NCBI RefSeq assembly: GCF_033547075.1
Contig: NZ_CP137891.1
Location: 1,488,001 to 1,552,000, forward strand
Source of the DNA: Flavobacterium ardleyense
GTDB lineage: Bacteria > Bacteroidota > Bacteroidia > Flavobacteriales > Flavobacteriaceae
DNA: 64,000 nt
Direction: 5' to 3'
The notes below the pieces were generated by a model that was not told the origin of the DNA, did no database searches, and saw nothing but the letters and a program-made list of their open reading frames with translations. The position numbers and the translations under genes are program-made. Shown piece by piece: positions 18,119-27,070 of the stretch (its first letter is position 1; each line of letters opens with the position of its first letter).

Positions 18119-18126
18119 TATCTTTG
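18119..18126 (+). promoter_or_regulatory. -7 element of the AraC-type regulator
   Basis: TATCTTTG matches TAnnTTTG and lies 28 nt before the ATG at 18154 but after the ATG at 18109, so the downstream ATG is the better start. Confidence 0.5.
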
Positions 18127-18153
18127 AAGAGCAATAATATATTCATTTCAGCC

Positions 18154-18984
18154 ATGGCTAATTCAAACAAAGAATATTATTTAACGGAGGTGGATCGGCA
18201 GCCCTCATCAATCTATTGCATGCATGATTTGATGGGTGAAACAGATATTACTTTTCACAAACATAATAAGGGTCAATTTCTCTATACCGAGGGTGGAGTA
18301 GTACATGTTACCACTAATAGCCAGACTTTTTTCCTTCCGGCTCGTCATTATATGTGGATCCCTGCGGGCGTTATGCACAGTATTCACCCAACCACGGCCA
18401 ATGTAATTATGCGTAATTTATATTTTCCGACAGAACATAATGAAGACGAATTTTATTCGAAAACTGCAGTGTATCCAGTAAGCGAACTTTTGTTACAGAT
18501 GATTATTTACACCAACCGATGGAGTGGTGACAAAAAACCCATTGACAAAAGTGCTTGGCATTTTACACTTTCGTTAAAAAGTATTTTGCCAGAAATTAGC
18601 ATATATAAATTACCGCTGTATTTGCCTTACGCAAAAGACAAACGATTAATATGGATTATAAAATATATGCAGGAAAATTTACATGAAAGTATTGTTTTAT
18701 CTGATTTTGAAAAATTAAAAGGCGTTAGTCCCAGAACACTTTCCAGACTATTCCAAAGCGATGTGGGTATGTCGTTTGTGCAATACTTGACTATTCAGCG
18801 GCTGATGCGTGCCATCGATTTGCTGCTTGAAAATCAATTATCGGTAAAAGAAGTAGCTTCCTTAGTTGGCTATAATAGTACTCCAACCTTTAGTAATACA
18901 TTTTTTAAAATTCTAGGCATTCGACCGTCAGAATATCAGAAACAAGCTTCAAGTTTTAGTCCAGAAAGCTTTTTGGCAGAATAG
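18154..18984 (+). CDS. AraC-family transcriptional regulator with cupin domain
   Basis: About 276 residues from ATG 18154; an upstream in-frame ATG at 18109 is less likely because a promoter element lies after it. N-terminal cupin-like ligand domain (DITFHKHNKGQFLYTEGG, FFLPARHYMWIPAGVMHSI). C-terminal double helix-turn-helix of the AraC/XylS type (LKGVSPRTLSRLFQSDVG, SVKEVASLVGYNSTPTFSNTF, LGIRPSEYQ). Monocistronic on the plus strand, 74 nt before the CoA-transferase gene, which is a plausible target by position only. Confidence 0.88.
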   Translation: MANSNKEYYLTEVDRQPSSIYCMHDLMGETDITFHKHNKGQFLYTEGGVVHVTTNSQTFFLPARHYMWIPAGVMHSIHPTTANVIMRNLYFPTEHNEDEFYSKTAVYPVSELLLQMIIYTNRWSGDKKPIDKSAWHFTLSLKSILPEISIYKLPLYLPYAKDKRLIWIIKYMQENLHESIVLSDFEKLKGVSPRTLSRLFQSDVGMSFVQYLTIQRLMRAIDLLLENQLSVKEVASLVGYNSTPTFSNTFFKILGIRPSEYQKQASSFSPESFLAE

Positions 18985-19024
18985 AATATACAATTGGCTC
19001 TATTGAATAAGCATCTCGTTTTTA

Positions 19025-19055
19025 TTGGCGATAGCTTTGTTATCTAATACTTTTG
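19025..19055 (+). promoter_or_regulatory. Promoter of the CoA-transferase/hydrolase gene, nearly leaderless
   Basis: TTG (19025-19027), 20 nt, TACTTTTG (19048-19055). The -7 element ends only 3 nt before the ATG at 19059, so the transcript would have almost no 5' leader. Confidence 0.5.
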
Positions 19056-19058
19056 CAT

Positions 19059-20555
19059 ATGTATAAAGATCGAATTTTAAATGCTGAATTGGCTCAAAAA
19101 TTAATGAGTTCAGAAAAAGCGGCCGCTTTTATTTCAGATAAAATGGTGGTGGCTTCTAGTGGTTTTACCAAGGCAGGAGATAGTAAAGCTGTTTTGGCGG
19201 CATTAGCTCTAAAAGCAAAAGTAGATCCGCTAAAAATCACTTTAATTACTGGAGCTTCACTAGGTCACGACACCGATGCAGCTTTGGTCAATGCTGATGC
19301 ATTGTCATTACGACTTCCATTTCAAGTAGATCGCGTATTGCGCAAAGCCATTAATGCAGGTGAGGTTCTTTTTATTGATCAGCATTTAGGCGAAACAGCG
19401 AATTTATTAAAAGCAAATAATTTTCCAAAAATTGATGTAGCTATTATAGAGGCCATACGGATTAACGAAGACGGAAGTATTGTCCCTACAACTTCGGTCG
19501 GAAATTCGGCCTCTTTTGCTGAACTAGCTGACAAGATAATAATCGAAATAAATACCAAAGTTCCATTTGCACTTTGCGGATTACACGATATATTCTCAAC
19601 CGGAGAATATCCAAATCGAACTGAAATCCCAATTACATCAGCAAGCACCAGAATCGGAACTACTAGTATTCCATTAGATATTTCAAAAATAATTGGAATT
19701 GTAATTACTGAGATAGTTGATAGTCCGGCAGAAATTGCGCCGCCTGAAGCTTCAACCTCTGCAATCTCAAAACACTTGGTAAACTTTTTTAGTGAAGAGG
19801 TAAAGAAAGGAAATCTCAGCAAATCTTTAATGCCACTACAAGCTGGAATTGGAAAAGTTGCAAATGCGGTACTCACTGGTTTTATAGATAGTGAGTTTGA
19901 GAATTTAACTATGTACTCAGAAGTTTTGCAGGACAGCACATTTGATTTATTAGATTCGGGAAAAATGCTCTTTGCTTCGGGATCTTCAATAACAGTTTCG
20001 GAAGAATATTACGAAAGTATATTTAGTGATTTTGATAAATATAAAGACAAAATAGTATTACGTCCTCAAGATATCAGCAATGCTGCTGAGGTGATCAGGA
20101 GATTAGGAGTCATTAGTATAAATACTGCTTTGGAATGTGATATTTATGGCAATGTAAATTCGACGCATGTTGGTGGGACTGATATGATGAATGGCATTGG
20201 TGGTTCGGGAGATTTTGCTCGAAACTCGTATCTCAGTATTTTTGTAACGCAATCTGTTACTAAGAATAATACGATTTCCCGAATTGTTCCGATGGTTTCG
20301 CACACAGATCATACTGAACACGACGTAGATATTATAGTGACAGAGCAAGGTTTGGCAGATTTACGAGGACTTGCACCCCGACAGCGTGCTCTAACAATTA
20401 TTAAAAACTGTGTGCATCCATTGTATAGGGAGCAAATGCAGGATTATTTTGATAGATCATGTGAAAGAGGTGGACATACACCACATTTATTAGAGGAAGC
20501 TTTTTCGTGGTACCAAATTCTAAAAGAAACTGGAACTATGCAAAAAGCACTGTAA
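19059..20555 (+). CDS. Acetyl-CoA hydrolase / succinate CoA-transferase family protein
   Basis: About 498 residues. Start is ATG 19059 (MYKDRILNAELAQKL), the usual family N-terminus; the TTG two codons earlier is unlikely. Class I CoA-transferase of the acetyl-CoA hydrolase type, moving CoA between acetate or propionate and succinate, or hydrolysing acetyl-CoA. Visible motifs: SGFTKAGDSKAV near residue 35, CGLHDIFSTGEYPNRTEIPI, NVNSTHVGGTDMMNGIGGSG near 370, IVPMVSHTDHTEHDVDIIVTEQG and the C-terminal LRGLAPRQRA. The substrate pair cannot be fixed from sequence. Confidence 0.88.
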   Translation: MYKDRILNAELAQKLMSSEKAAAFISDKMVVASSGFTKAGDSKAVLAALALKAKVDPLKITLITGASLGHDTDAALVNADALSLRLPFQVDRVLRKAINAGEVLFIDQHLGETANLLKANNFPKIDVAIIEAIRINEDGSIVPTTSVGNSASFAELADKIIIEINTKVPFALCGLHDIFSTGEYPNRTEIPITSASTRIGTTSIPLDISKIIGIVITEIVDSPAEIAPPEASTSAISKHLVNFFSEEVKKGNLSKSLMPLQAGIGKVANAVLTGFIDSEFENLTMYSEVLQDSTFDLLDSGKMLFASGSSITVSEEYYESIFSDFDKYKDKIVLRPQDISNAAEVIRRLGVISINTALECDIYGNVNSTHVGGTDMMNGIGGSGDFARNSYLSIFVTQSVTKNNTISRIVPMVSHTDHTEHDVDIIVTEQGLADLRGLAPRQRALTIIKNCVHPLYREQMQDYFDRSCERGGHTPHLLEEAFSWYQILKETGTMQKAL

Positions 20556-20809
20556 ACCATGAAAACAATTACAGAAAAATCGTAGGGTTGATGGGTTGCG
20601 TACGCTTAAGTAGGATGCCTTTTATTGAACTAAAATCGTGAAAAGCTAGATAATTTTCTAGGTTTTAAAACCGAAATTTAACACCTTTTATTACATTCTA
20701 GACTTTTCGAAAAAGTGCAAAACAGTTTCATAAACTAAAATCGAAGCTGTCAAAGTTGTTAAAGGCAATGAAATATTGGACTCCTGCTACATTTTGCTGT
20801 ACTTTTGCA

Positions 20810-20817
20810 AAAATTTA
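20810..20817 (+). promoter_or_regulatory. -7 element of the small T9SS cargo gene
   Basis: TACTTTTG matches TAnnTTTG, 6 nt before the ATG at 20824; another short-leader promoter. It rules out the in-frame start at 20776. The interval 20556-20809 holds no gene. Confidence 0.5.
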
Positions 20818-20823
20818 TATATT

Positions 20824-21720
20824 ATGAAAACAGTTTTACTTTCGGTAGCGGCATTTTTGATGTTTGGCAACATCAATGCACAGAGCACCTCATTTGAAAA
20901 TGGAGAAGGGTACAGCCTAGGAGAAATCAATGGTCAGAATGGATGGCAGATATTGGGATTATTTTCTTCGATGTTTACAATCGTTAATAGTCCTACATCA
21001 GACGGACAAAACTCTTTGAAATTAGATTTGGATACAACTGGCTTTTTGCCTTCTGGAAATGTGATTGGACCAGCTCGCGACATCAGTACTTTAGTTCCTT
21101 TAAATCCGGATACTTACGAAGTTTCTGCAGATTTATATTTTACTTCAACTACAGCTACTCAAACAGAAGTTGATTTTTTTGTATACGGTGCAGGAGGAAT
21201 TGAAGGACTTCCTTCATCAATAATGGCATTGGGTAATGGTCTTGTACGTATTGTGGAAACTTCAGATTTCTCTACAACCGAAGTGGTAGTGCCAAACGAT
21301 GTATTTACAAATTTAAGAGTAAAATTTGATTTTCAAAATCAAGAAACTTTGTATTATATCAACAATGTTCTGGCATATACTGGAGAATTAAATTTATCTA
21401 AGGTTACAGGATATGGATTTTACACAACAGGTAAAACTGTTTGTTATGTTGATAATGTAAAAGCAGGTACAAGCTTGCTAGGTATCTCTGATGTTGAACA
21501 AAACCGATTTTCGCAATATGTAAGTCAAAATGAACTGCACATTTCGAGTCCATCAATTATGAACGAGGTTGAAATTTACTCAATTACAGGACAAAAAGTT
21601 ATGGCGCAATCTCTAAATTCTACTGATGGGACTGTACAGATATCTCAATTATCGGCTGGGGTTTATCTAGCTACATTGAAATTTGAAGGAGCTACAAAGA
21701 CATTTAAATTTGTTAAATAG
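20824..21720 (+). CDS. T9SS type A sorting-domain protein
   Basis: 298 residues. Start at ATG 20824 gives a clean signal peptide (MKTVLLSVAAFLMFGNINAQ). The middle (about 25-220) is a single lectin/LamG-like beta-sandwich (TSFENGEGYSLGEINGQNGW, FDFQNQETLYYINNVLAYTG); specific function unknown. The C-terminus (about 228-298) is a type A sorting domain (VEIYSITGQKVMAQS, ISQLSAGVYLATLKFEGATKTFKFVK). By family it is exported by T9SS and anchored or released. Ends at a terminator that seems to be the source of the downstream repeat array. Confidence 0.82.
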   Translation: MKTVLLSVAAFLMFGNINAQSTSFENGEGYSLGEINGQNGWQILGLFSSMFTIVNSPTSDGQNSLKLDLDTTGFLPSGNVIGPARDISTLVPLNPDTYEVSADLYFTSTTATQTEVDFFVYGAGGIEGLPSSIMALGNGLVRIVETSDFSTTEVVVPNDVFTNLRVKFDFQNQETLYYINNVLAYTGELNLSKVTGYGFYTTGKTVCYVDNVKAGTSLLGISDVEQNRFSQYVSQNELHISSPSIMNEVEIYSITGQKVMAQSLNSTDGTVQISQLSAGVYLATLKFEGATKTFKFVK

Positions 21721-21763
21721 TCAGAGATATAGTAAGCAAATATAGTGACGATAATAAAAAGTG

Positions 21764-21800
21764 AAGCCTGATTCCTAGCGAATCAGGCTTTGTTGTTTTT
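21764..21800 (+). terminator. Terminator of the T9SS cargo gene
   Basis: AAGCCTGATT (21764-21773), loop CCTAGCG, AATCAGGCTT (21781-21790), then a T-rich tail. The whole block is repeated at 22240-22270 and its right half opens most units of the adjacent array. Confidence 0.8.
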
Positions 21801-23150
21801 GCTTTGAATTTTCTTTTGATCTGGAACGATCTAAATAGCGCGTTAATCTGCTTAGAGGTCAGAGACCATCGAAGAGCGGATCAGAGACCATTGAAGAGCG
21901 GGCTTTGTTGTTTTTGCTTTGAATTTTCTTTCAATCTGGAACGATCTACGTAGCGCGTTAATCTGCTTCGAGGTCAGAGACCATCGAAGAGCGGGCGGGC
22001 TTTGATGTTTCTGCTTTGAATTTTCTTTCGATCTGGAACGATCTAAATAGTGCGTTGATATGCTTCGAGGTCAGAGACCATCGAAGAGCGGGTATATTGA
22101 AGATCAGGCTTTGTTGATTTTGCTTTGAATTTTCTTTTGATCTGAAACGATCTAAATAGTGCGTTAATCTGCTTCGAGGTCAGAGACCATCGAAGAGCGG
22201 GATATATTAAGTAAATCTAGTGACGATATTAAAAAGTAAAGCCTGATTCCTAGCGAATCAGGCTTTGTTGTTTTTGCTTTGAATTTTCTTTCGGTCTGGA
22301 CGATCTAAATAGTACGTTAATCAGCTTCGAGGTCAGAGACCATCGAAGAGCGGGTACATTGAAGAGCGGGCTTTGTTGTTTTTGCTTTGAATTTTCTTTT
22401 GATCTGGAACGATCTAAATAGCGCATTAATCTGCTTCGAGGTCAGAGACCATCGAAGAGCGGGTCTAGTGAAGAGCAGGCTTTGTTGTTTTTGCTTTGAA
22501 TTTTCTTTCGATCTGGAACGATCTAAATAGTGCGTTAATCTGCTTCGAGGTCAGAGACCATCGAAGAGCGGGACTATTGAAGAGCAGGCTTTGTTGTTTC
22601 TGCTTTGAATTTTTTTTCGAAGGGGAACGATCTAAATAGTACGTTAATCTGCTTCGAGGTCAGAGACCATCGAAGAGCGGGTCCATCATACACAGTTGTT
22701 TTTGCTTTAAAGTTTGTTTCGATCTGGAGCGATCTAAATAGTGCGTTAATATGCTTCGAGGTCAGAGACCATCGAAGAGCGGGATTCCTAGCGAATCAGG
22801 CTTTGTTGTTTCTGCTTTGAATTTTGCTTCGATCTGGAGCGATCTAAATAGTACGTTAATCTGCTTCGAGGTCAGAGACCATCGAAGAGCGGGGAACGAT
22901 CTAAATACTACGTTAATCTGCTTCGAGGTCAGAGACCATCGAAGAGCAGGCTTTGTTGTTTCTGCTTTGAATTTTCTTTAGATCAGGAAGAATCTAAGTA
23001 GTGCTTTAATCTGCTTCGAGGTCAGAGACCTTCGAAGAGCGGTTACTTTGCAACCTTGTAGGCACTCTCTTTCTAAATATAGGAGCAAAGAGGTTATAAA
23101 AGTGCAGAAATCTGTAGAGTCGGATAATTTTCTTCGAGCTTAGAGATCGG
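21786..23150. repeat. Twelve-unit hairpin repeat array, period about 109 bp
   Basis: Each unit holds a T-rich block (GGCTTTGTTGTTTTTGC then TTTGAATTTTCTTT), GATCTGGAACGATCTAAATAG, and a hairpin CTTCGAGGTC-AGA-GACC-A-TCGAAG followed by AGCGGG. Hairpin starts: 21851, 21966, 22063, 22172, 22325, 22434, 22543, 22652, 22754, 22864, 22921, 23014; four consecutive copies are exactly 109 bp apart. Short variable spacers (0-15 bp, once about 60 bp) follow AGCGGG. A half-unit lies at 21880-21901 and a degenerate copy at about 23131-23150. The period is not a multiple of three, so no reading frame runs through. Function unknown. Confidence 0.92.
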
Positions 23151-23186
23151 GATAGTTATGTATGCTTTAATAAAAATGGACTTGCG

Positions 23187-23326
23187 AGCCGTTTCCCCGC
23201 GGCAGGGACAGAAACGGCATCCTTTGCTGCCAAACAAAAACCTGACTTTTACCGATTATATTCTAGCAGCAAAGATACAGTGGATGGCCCGGTGCTGCCG
23301 GTAGGAACGCTCCGGCAGCAGCTGCC
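23187..23326 (+). repeat. Variable-arm palindromic element, copy 3, with three hairpins
   Basis: Main stem CTTTGCTGC (23222-23230) with GCAGCAAAG (23266-23274), framed by ATCCTTT and AAAGAT like the other copies. Two extra hairpins flank it: GCCGTTTC (23188-23195) with GAAACGGC (23211-23218), and GCTGCCGG (23294-23301) with CCGGCAGC (23312-23319). GC content is well above the surroundings. Confidence 0.75.
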
Positions 23327-23420
23327 ATAATAAAAAATACAAATTCTATTGAACTGTATTGCCTTCAATAGCAGTTCTTCTTAAATTCTCCCACCTTCTA
23401 ACAATAGATCTTAACCAAAA

Positions 23421-23445
23421 AAACCTCCCTGAAGGGAGGCTTTTG
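23421..23445 (-). terminator. Terminator of the beta-barrel protein gene
   Basis: CCTCCCT-GA-AGGGAGG (23424-23439). On the minus strand it is followed by seven T. Confidence 0.8.
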
Positions 23446-23470
23446 TATTATTGTAGTATTTATTCTATGC

Positions 23471-24073
23471 TTAGAATTTATACCCAACACTAATTTGGAA
23501 AACTGAGTTTTTCGCGTCAGTATTTTCGATGATTTCTGTAAGACCGTAGTTGTAACGACCTGAAGCAAACAATCCCATTTCTGTTTGGAAAGTAAGACCT
23601 GCACCTACAGCAACTTCAAAATCTTTAGCTTCGTACGAAGTGTTTTCTAGGTTGATATCTCCATTGTCAGAATTTGGATTAAAATCAAATTCTTCGTTAA
23701 TTTTGAAACTAAATTGTGGTCCAACTTCTAAACTTAGACCTCTTGTAACATAGATTTTTGCCAATACTGGAATGCTAATGTAGTCAAGTTGATATTCTAC
23801 TTTATCTCCATCGGTACCGCTAAAGTTTCCTTTAAATCCTTGTCCAGAATATAAGGCTTCTGCTTGAAGTGAGAACATATCGTTCATTGGAAATTCAGTA
23901 ACAAGACCTACGTGGAAGCTTGTTCTTGAATCTGGGCTATCAATATCGTCACCTGTAATAGTAGCGAAGTTTACCCCTCCTTTAACTCCAATTGCAATGT
24001 CTCTTTCTTGTGCACTCATGCTAACGGTTGCCAACATTACAGTTGCTGCGGTAATTACTTTTAAAAATTTCAT
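23471..24073 (-). CDS. Outer-membrane beta-barrel protein (porin/OmpA-like fold)
   Basis: 200 residues. Signal peptide (MKFLKVITAATVMLATVSMSAQ) and a small eight-strand-type barrel: IAIGVKGGVNFATITGDD, FHVGLVTEFPMNDMFSLQAEALYSG, LEVGPQFSFKI, VAVGAGLTFQTEMGLFASGRYNYGL, closing FQISVGYKF with a terminal Phe. Matches the outer membrane protein beta-barrel domain family common in Flavobacteria; no enzymatic role implied. Single gene, divergent from xerD, with a -7 element (TACATTTG, minus strand, 24108-24101) 28 nt before its ATG. Confidence 0.85.
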   Translation of the reverse strand: MKFLKVITAATVMLATVSMSAQERDIAIGVKGGVNFATITGDDIDSPDSRTSFHVGLVTEFPMNDMFSLQAEALYSGQGFKGNFSGTDGDKVEYQLDYISIPVLAKIYVTRGLSLEVGPQFSFKINEEFDFNPNSDNGDINLENTSYEAKDFEVAVGAGLTFQTEMGLFASGRYNYGLTEIIENTDAKNSVFQISVGYKF

Positions 24074-24100
24074 AGGTTTTTTTGTTTAAAGTTTATGGTT

Positions 24101-24108
24101 CAAATGTA
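24101..24108 (-). promoter_or_regulatory. -7 element of the beta-barrel gene
   Basis: TACATTTG on the minus strand, 28 nt before the ATG at 24073. Confidence 0.5.
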
Positions 24109-24314
24109 GTATGAAGTGCCGACACTAAAATCTAAAGTTTTCTTAATTCACGGCAAATTAACAAAATTGGCTGTTAAAGCGCAAATTACTACCGCAATAC
24201 TATAATACATAGATACAATCGTATAAAACAAGTAGTATGCTTGCATAGTAAATCTTAAAAATTTTAGTAATTTTTATTTTTATGTAAATGCTGCGGATGC
24301 TGTTTTTAAGTAAA

Positions 24315-24322
24315 TATCTTTG
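24315..24322 (+). promoter_or_regulatory. -7 element of xerD
   Basis: TATCTTTG, 13 nt before the first ATG of the xerD frame. Confidence 0.5.
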
Positions 24323-24334
24323 TAAAACACATTT

Positions 24335-25261
24335 ATGATGAAAGATTGGGATTTGTACATACTTAATTTTACTAATTATCTTCGGATTGAACGCGGACTT
24401 TCGCGTCAAACAATTATTTCATACAAGTATGATTTGGAGAAGCTGACAAAATATTTAAAACTTCATAATATTGGTGATTCTCCAATTGTAATAGCGGCAA
24501 TCGTATTAAAAGAATTTGTCTATTCTATATCTTCTGAAGTGAATCCTCGAACTCAATCTCGCATTCTCTCCGGCTTAAAAAGTTTTTTCTCATACCTTAT
24601 TTTTGAAGATTTGAGAGCTGATAACCCAATGGATCTTATTGAGGCACCAAAATTACAGCAATCATTGCCAGACACACTTTCGGTTGAGGAAATAGATAGA
24701 CTAATTGCCGCAATTGATCTAGGCAGTAACGAAGGCGAGCGCAATCGTGCAATGTTGGAAGTGCTTTATAGTTGTGGACTTCGGGTTACTGAATTGGTGA
24801 CACTGCGGATCTCGGATCTATTTTTTGACGAGGGATTTATTCGCGTAAGCGGAAAAGGAAGTAAGCAACGATATGTACCGATTGCTCAAAGTGCACAGAA
24901 ATTTATTAATCACTATAAAGATGAGGTGCGCGTTCATCAAAATGTTGTGAAAGGTTATGAAGATATTTTATTTTTAAATAGGAGAGGGAGGCAGTTGACA
25001 AGAGCGATGATTTTTACAATCATTAAAAGGTTGGCGGTGGAAGTTGACTTAAATAAAAATATCAGTCCGCATACCTTTCGACATTCTTTTGCCACGCATT
25101 TATTATCTAACGGAGCTGATCTAAGAGCGATACAATTGATGTTGGGCCACGAATCCATCACAACCACCGAAATATATGTGCATTTGGATAAGCGCTTCTT
25201 AAACGAAGTTTTGCAAAAGTTTCATCCTCGACAGGAAATAAAAAAAGGAACCGATTTCTAA
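24335..25261 (+). CDS. xerD: Tyrosine recombinase XerD
   Basis: 308 residues (two adjacent ATGs, 24335 and 24338). Site-specific recombinase that resolves chromosome dimers at dif with a partner. N-terminal SAM-like DNA-binding domain (LRIERGLSRQTIISYKYDLEKL). Catalytic domain with the first Arg in YSCGLRVTELVTL, Lys in GKGSKQRYVPI, HxxR in SPHTFRHSFATHLL, GHESITTTEIYVH containing the next His and the nucleophilic Tyr. Length is typical of chromosomal XerD, and no mobile-element context is present. Confidence 0.92.
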   Translation: MMKDWDLYILNFTNYLRIERGLSRQTIISYKYDLEKLTKYLKLHNIGDSPIVIAAIVLKEFVYSISSEVNPRTQSRILSGLKSFFSYLIFEDLRADNPMDLIEAPKLQQSLPDTLSVEEIDRLIAAIDLGSNEGERNRAMLEVLYSCGLRVTELVTLRISDLFFDEGFIRVSGKGSKQRYVPIAQSAQKFINHYKDEVRVHQNVVKGYEDILFLNRRGRQLTRAMIFTIIKRLAVEVDLNKNISPHTFRHSFATHLLSNGADLRAIQLMLGHESITTTEIYVHLDKRFLNEVLQKFHPRQEIKKGTDF

Positions 25262-25298
25262 AAACCGATTCCTTTATATAGTAGTATTATTTTAAATT

Positions 25299-26864
25299 CT
25301 ATTTAGCGATATTCACCGCTCTAGTTTCGCGAATTACGGTAACTTTAACTTGTCCTGGGTAGGTCATTTCTGTCTGTATTTTTTGCGAAATATCAAATGA
25401 TAATGATGCAGCATTGTCGTCTGTAACTTTGTCGCTTTCAACGATTACTCTCAGCTCTCTACCTGCCTGAATTGCATAGGCATTTTTAACTCCATTGAAA
25501 CCAAACGCTATTTCTTCAAGATCTTTCAATCTCTGAATATACGAATCTAGCACTTGACGCCTTGCTCCTGGACGTGCTCCAGAAATGGCATCACATACTT
25601 GAACTATAGGAGACAGAAGGTACTTCATTTCGATTTCGTCGTGGTGTGCTCCAATCGCGTTGCACACTTCTTCTTTTTCGCCGTATTTCTCTGCCCATTG
25701 CATTCCTAGTAAAGCGTGTGGAAGATCACTTTCTGTATCTGGTACTTTTCCAATATCGTGAAGTAGACCAGCTCTTTTGGCAAGTTTTACGTTTAATCCA
25801 AGTTCAGCCGCCATCAAACCACAAAGTTTAGAAACTTCGCGTGAGTGCTGTAGCAAGTTTTGTCCGTATGATGATCTGTATTTCATTCGTCCCACGACTT
25901 TAATAAGTTCTGGGTGTAAGCCGTGAATACCAAGATCGATTACGGTACGTTTACCTACGTCGATAATTTCGTCATCAATTTGCTTAGCTGTCTTTGCAAC
26001 AACTTCTTCAATACGTGCTGGGTGAATACGACCATCTGTTACTAATTTGTGAAGTGCTAGCCTTGCGATTTCACGACGCACAGGGTCAAAACAAGACAGG
26101 ATAATTGCTTCCGGTGTATCATCAACGATTATTTCTACTCCCGTTGCAGCTTCAAGTGCGCGGATATTTCGACCTTCTCTACCAATGATTCGACCTTTTA
26201 CATCATCAGATTCGATATTAAAAACAGATACACAGTTTTCCACTGCTTCTTCCGTTCCAATTCGTTGAATGGTATTGATAATGATTTTCTTTGCCTCTTG
26301 ATGCGCTGTAAGTTTTGCTTCCTCGATTGTGTCTTGTATGTGAGACATTGCTAGAGTTTTCGCCTCATTGCGCAATCCTTGTACGAGTTGTTCTTTTGCT
26401 TCGTCGGCAGAAAGACCTGAAATTGCTTCAAGTTTTTCTAATTGACTTTGGTGCATTTTGTCTAATTCTGACTGTTTTCTGTCAAGATTTGAGATACGTG
26501 CAGATAGTTCGGAAGTTTTTGCTTCAAAGTCATCATTAACTTTTTTTGCTCTAGAAAGTTCACTTGATACCTGCGATTCTTTGTCACGTACTCTTTTTTC
26601 TACCTCTGCAATTTTTTTGTCACGTCCTAAAATTACTTGTTCATGCTCCGATTTAAGTTCGATAAACTTTTCTTTTGCTTGAAGGATTTTATCTTTTTTG
26701 ATGTTTTCAGCATCGACGTTTGCGTCTTTTATAATTGTTGCTGCTTCTTGTTTCGCATTCTTTAGAAGGTTGAAGATATTACTTCTTTCTAGAAGTTTGG
26801 CGATAAGAAAACCGCCTGCAATGCCCACGATTCCGGCTATTACTATTAATAGTGTACTGTCCAT
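25299..26864 (-). CDS. rny: Ribonuclease Y
   Basis: 521 residues. Membrane-anchored endoribonuclease that starts mRNA turnover. N-terminal transmembrane segment ([21 protein letters not shown]), a long coiled coil to about residue 200, KH domain ([21 protein letters not shown]) near 225, and an HD domain with LLHDIGK near 365 and GAHHDEIE. Complete and typical. Lies downstream of the probable 6S RNA and of zapA on the same strand. Confidence 0.95.
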   Translation of the reverse strand: MDSTLLIVIAGIVGIAGGFLIAKLLERSNIFNLLKNAKQEAATIIKDANVDAENIKKDKILQAKEKFIELKSEHEQVILGRDKKIAEVEKRVRDKESQVSSELSRAKKVNDDFEAKTSELSARISNLDRKQSELDKMHQSQLEKLEAISGLSADEAKEQLVQGLRNEAKTLAMSHIQDTIEEAKLTAHQEAKKIIINTIQRIGTEEAVENCVSVFNIESDDVKGRIIGREGRNIRALEAATGVEIIVDDTPEAIILSCFDPVRREIARLALHKLVTDGRIHPARIEEVVAKTAKQIDDEIIDVGKRTVIDLGIHGLHPELIKVVGRMKYRSSYGQNLLQHSREVSKLCGLMAAELGLNVKLAKRAGLLHDIGKVPDTESDLPHALLGMQWAEKYGEKEEVCNAIGAHHDEIEMKYLLSPIVQVCDAISGARPGARRQVLDSYIQRLKDLEEIAFGFNGVKNAYAIQAGRELRVIVESDKVTDDNAASLSFDISQKIQTEMTYPGQVKVTVIRETRAVNIAK

Positions 26865-26883
26865 TAGTGTTTAAATTTATATA

Positions 26884-27050
26884 TAAAAAAAAGCCTACAT
26901 CAGAAAATTGTATAAACTCTGGTTATTACAAGTTTTGGGCTAACTCACTGTTCAAGGATCTGCTCGAGGCAGCATGCTTTAGTAATGAAGATTCGCTCAT
27001 TTTAATTTGTTAGTGTTGAGTTTATCAAATGCAACTAATGTAGGCAGTAA
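26884..27050 (-). ncRNA. ssrS: Probable 6S RNA
   Basis: No reading frame between zapA and rny, but the ends pair: on the minus strand GCCTACAT (27045-27038) with ATGTAGGC (26900-26893), then a T run; an inner helix joins ATAAACTC and GAGTTTAT, and a top helix contains TGCTGCCTCGAGCA. The result is a long hairpin of about 165 nt with an open centre, the shape of 6S RNA, which mimics an open promoter and binds RNA polymerase. Location next to zapA also fits 6S genes in other bacteria. Identification is by structure and position only. Confidence 0.6.
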
Positions 27051-27070
27051 CTTAGTCTTTGTAAAGAACG

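Noticed and set aside
22605..22981. Plus-strand reading frames inside the repeat array encoding repeated CFEVRDHRRAG peptides
   Set aside because: They are frames opened by chance in a non-coding repeat. The 109-bp period shifts the frame from unit to unit, and there is no conserved start or promoter.
21786..23150. CRISPR array
   Set aside because: The conserved part (about 95 bp) is far longer than a CRISPR repeat, the spacers are 0-15 bp and irregular, and no cas genes are nearby.
21786..23150. Integron attC array or retron msr/msd
   Set aside because: No cassette genes, integrase or reverse transcriptase in the window, and no attC core sites at unit ends.
24335..25261. Integrase of a mobile element
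   Set aside because: Length and motifs match housekeeping XerD; no direct repeats, tRNA attachment site or cargo genes around it.
25228..25275. Terminator of xerD
   Set aside because: AACCGATT repeats here are direct, not inverted; only a weak AAAGGAA/TTCCTTT pairing remains.
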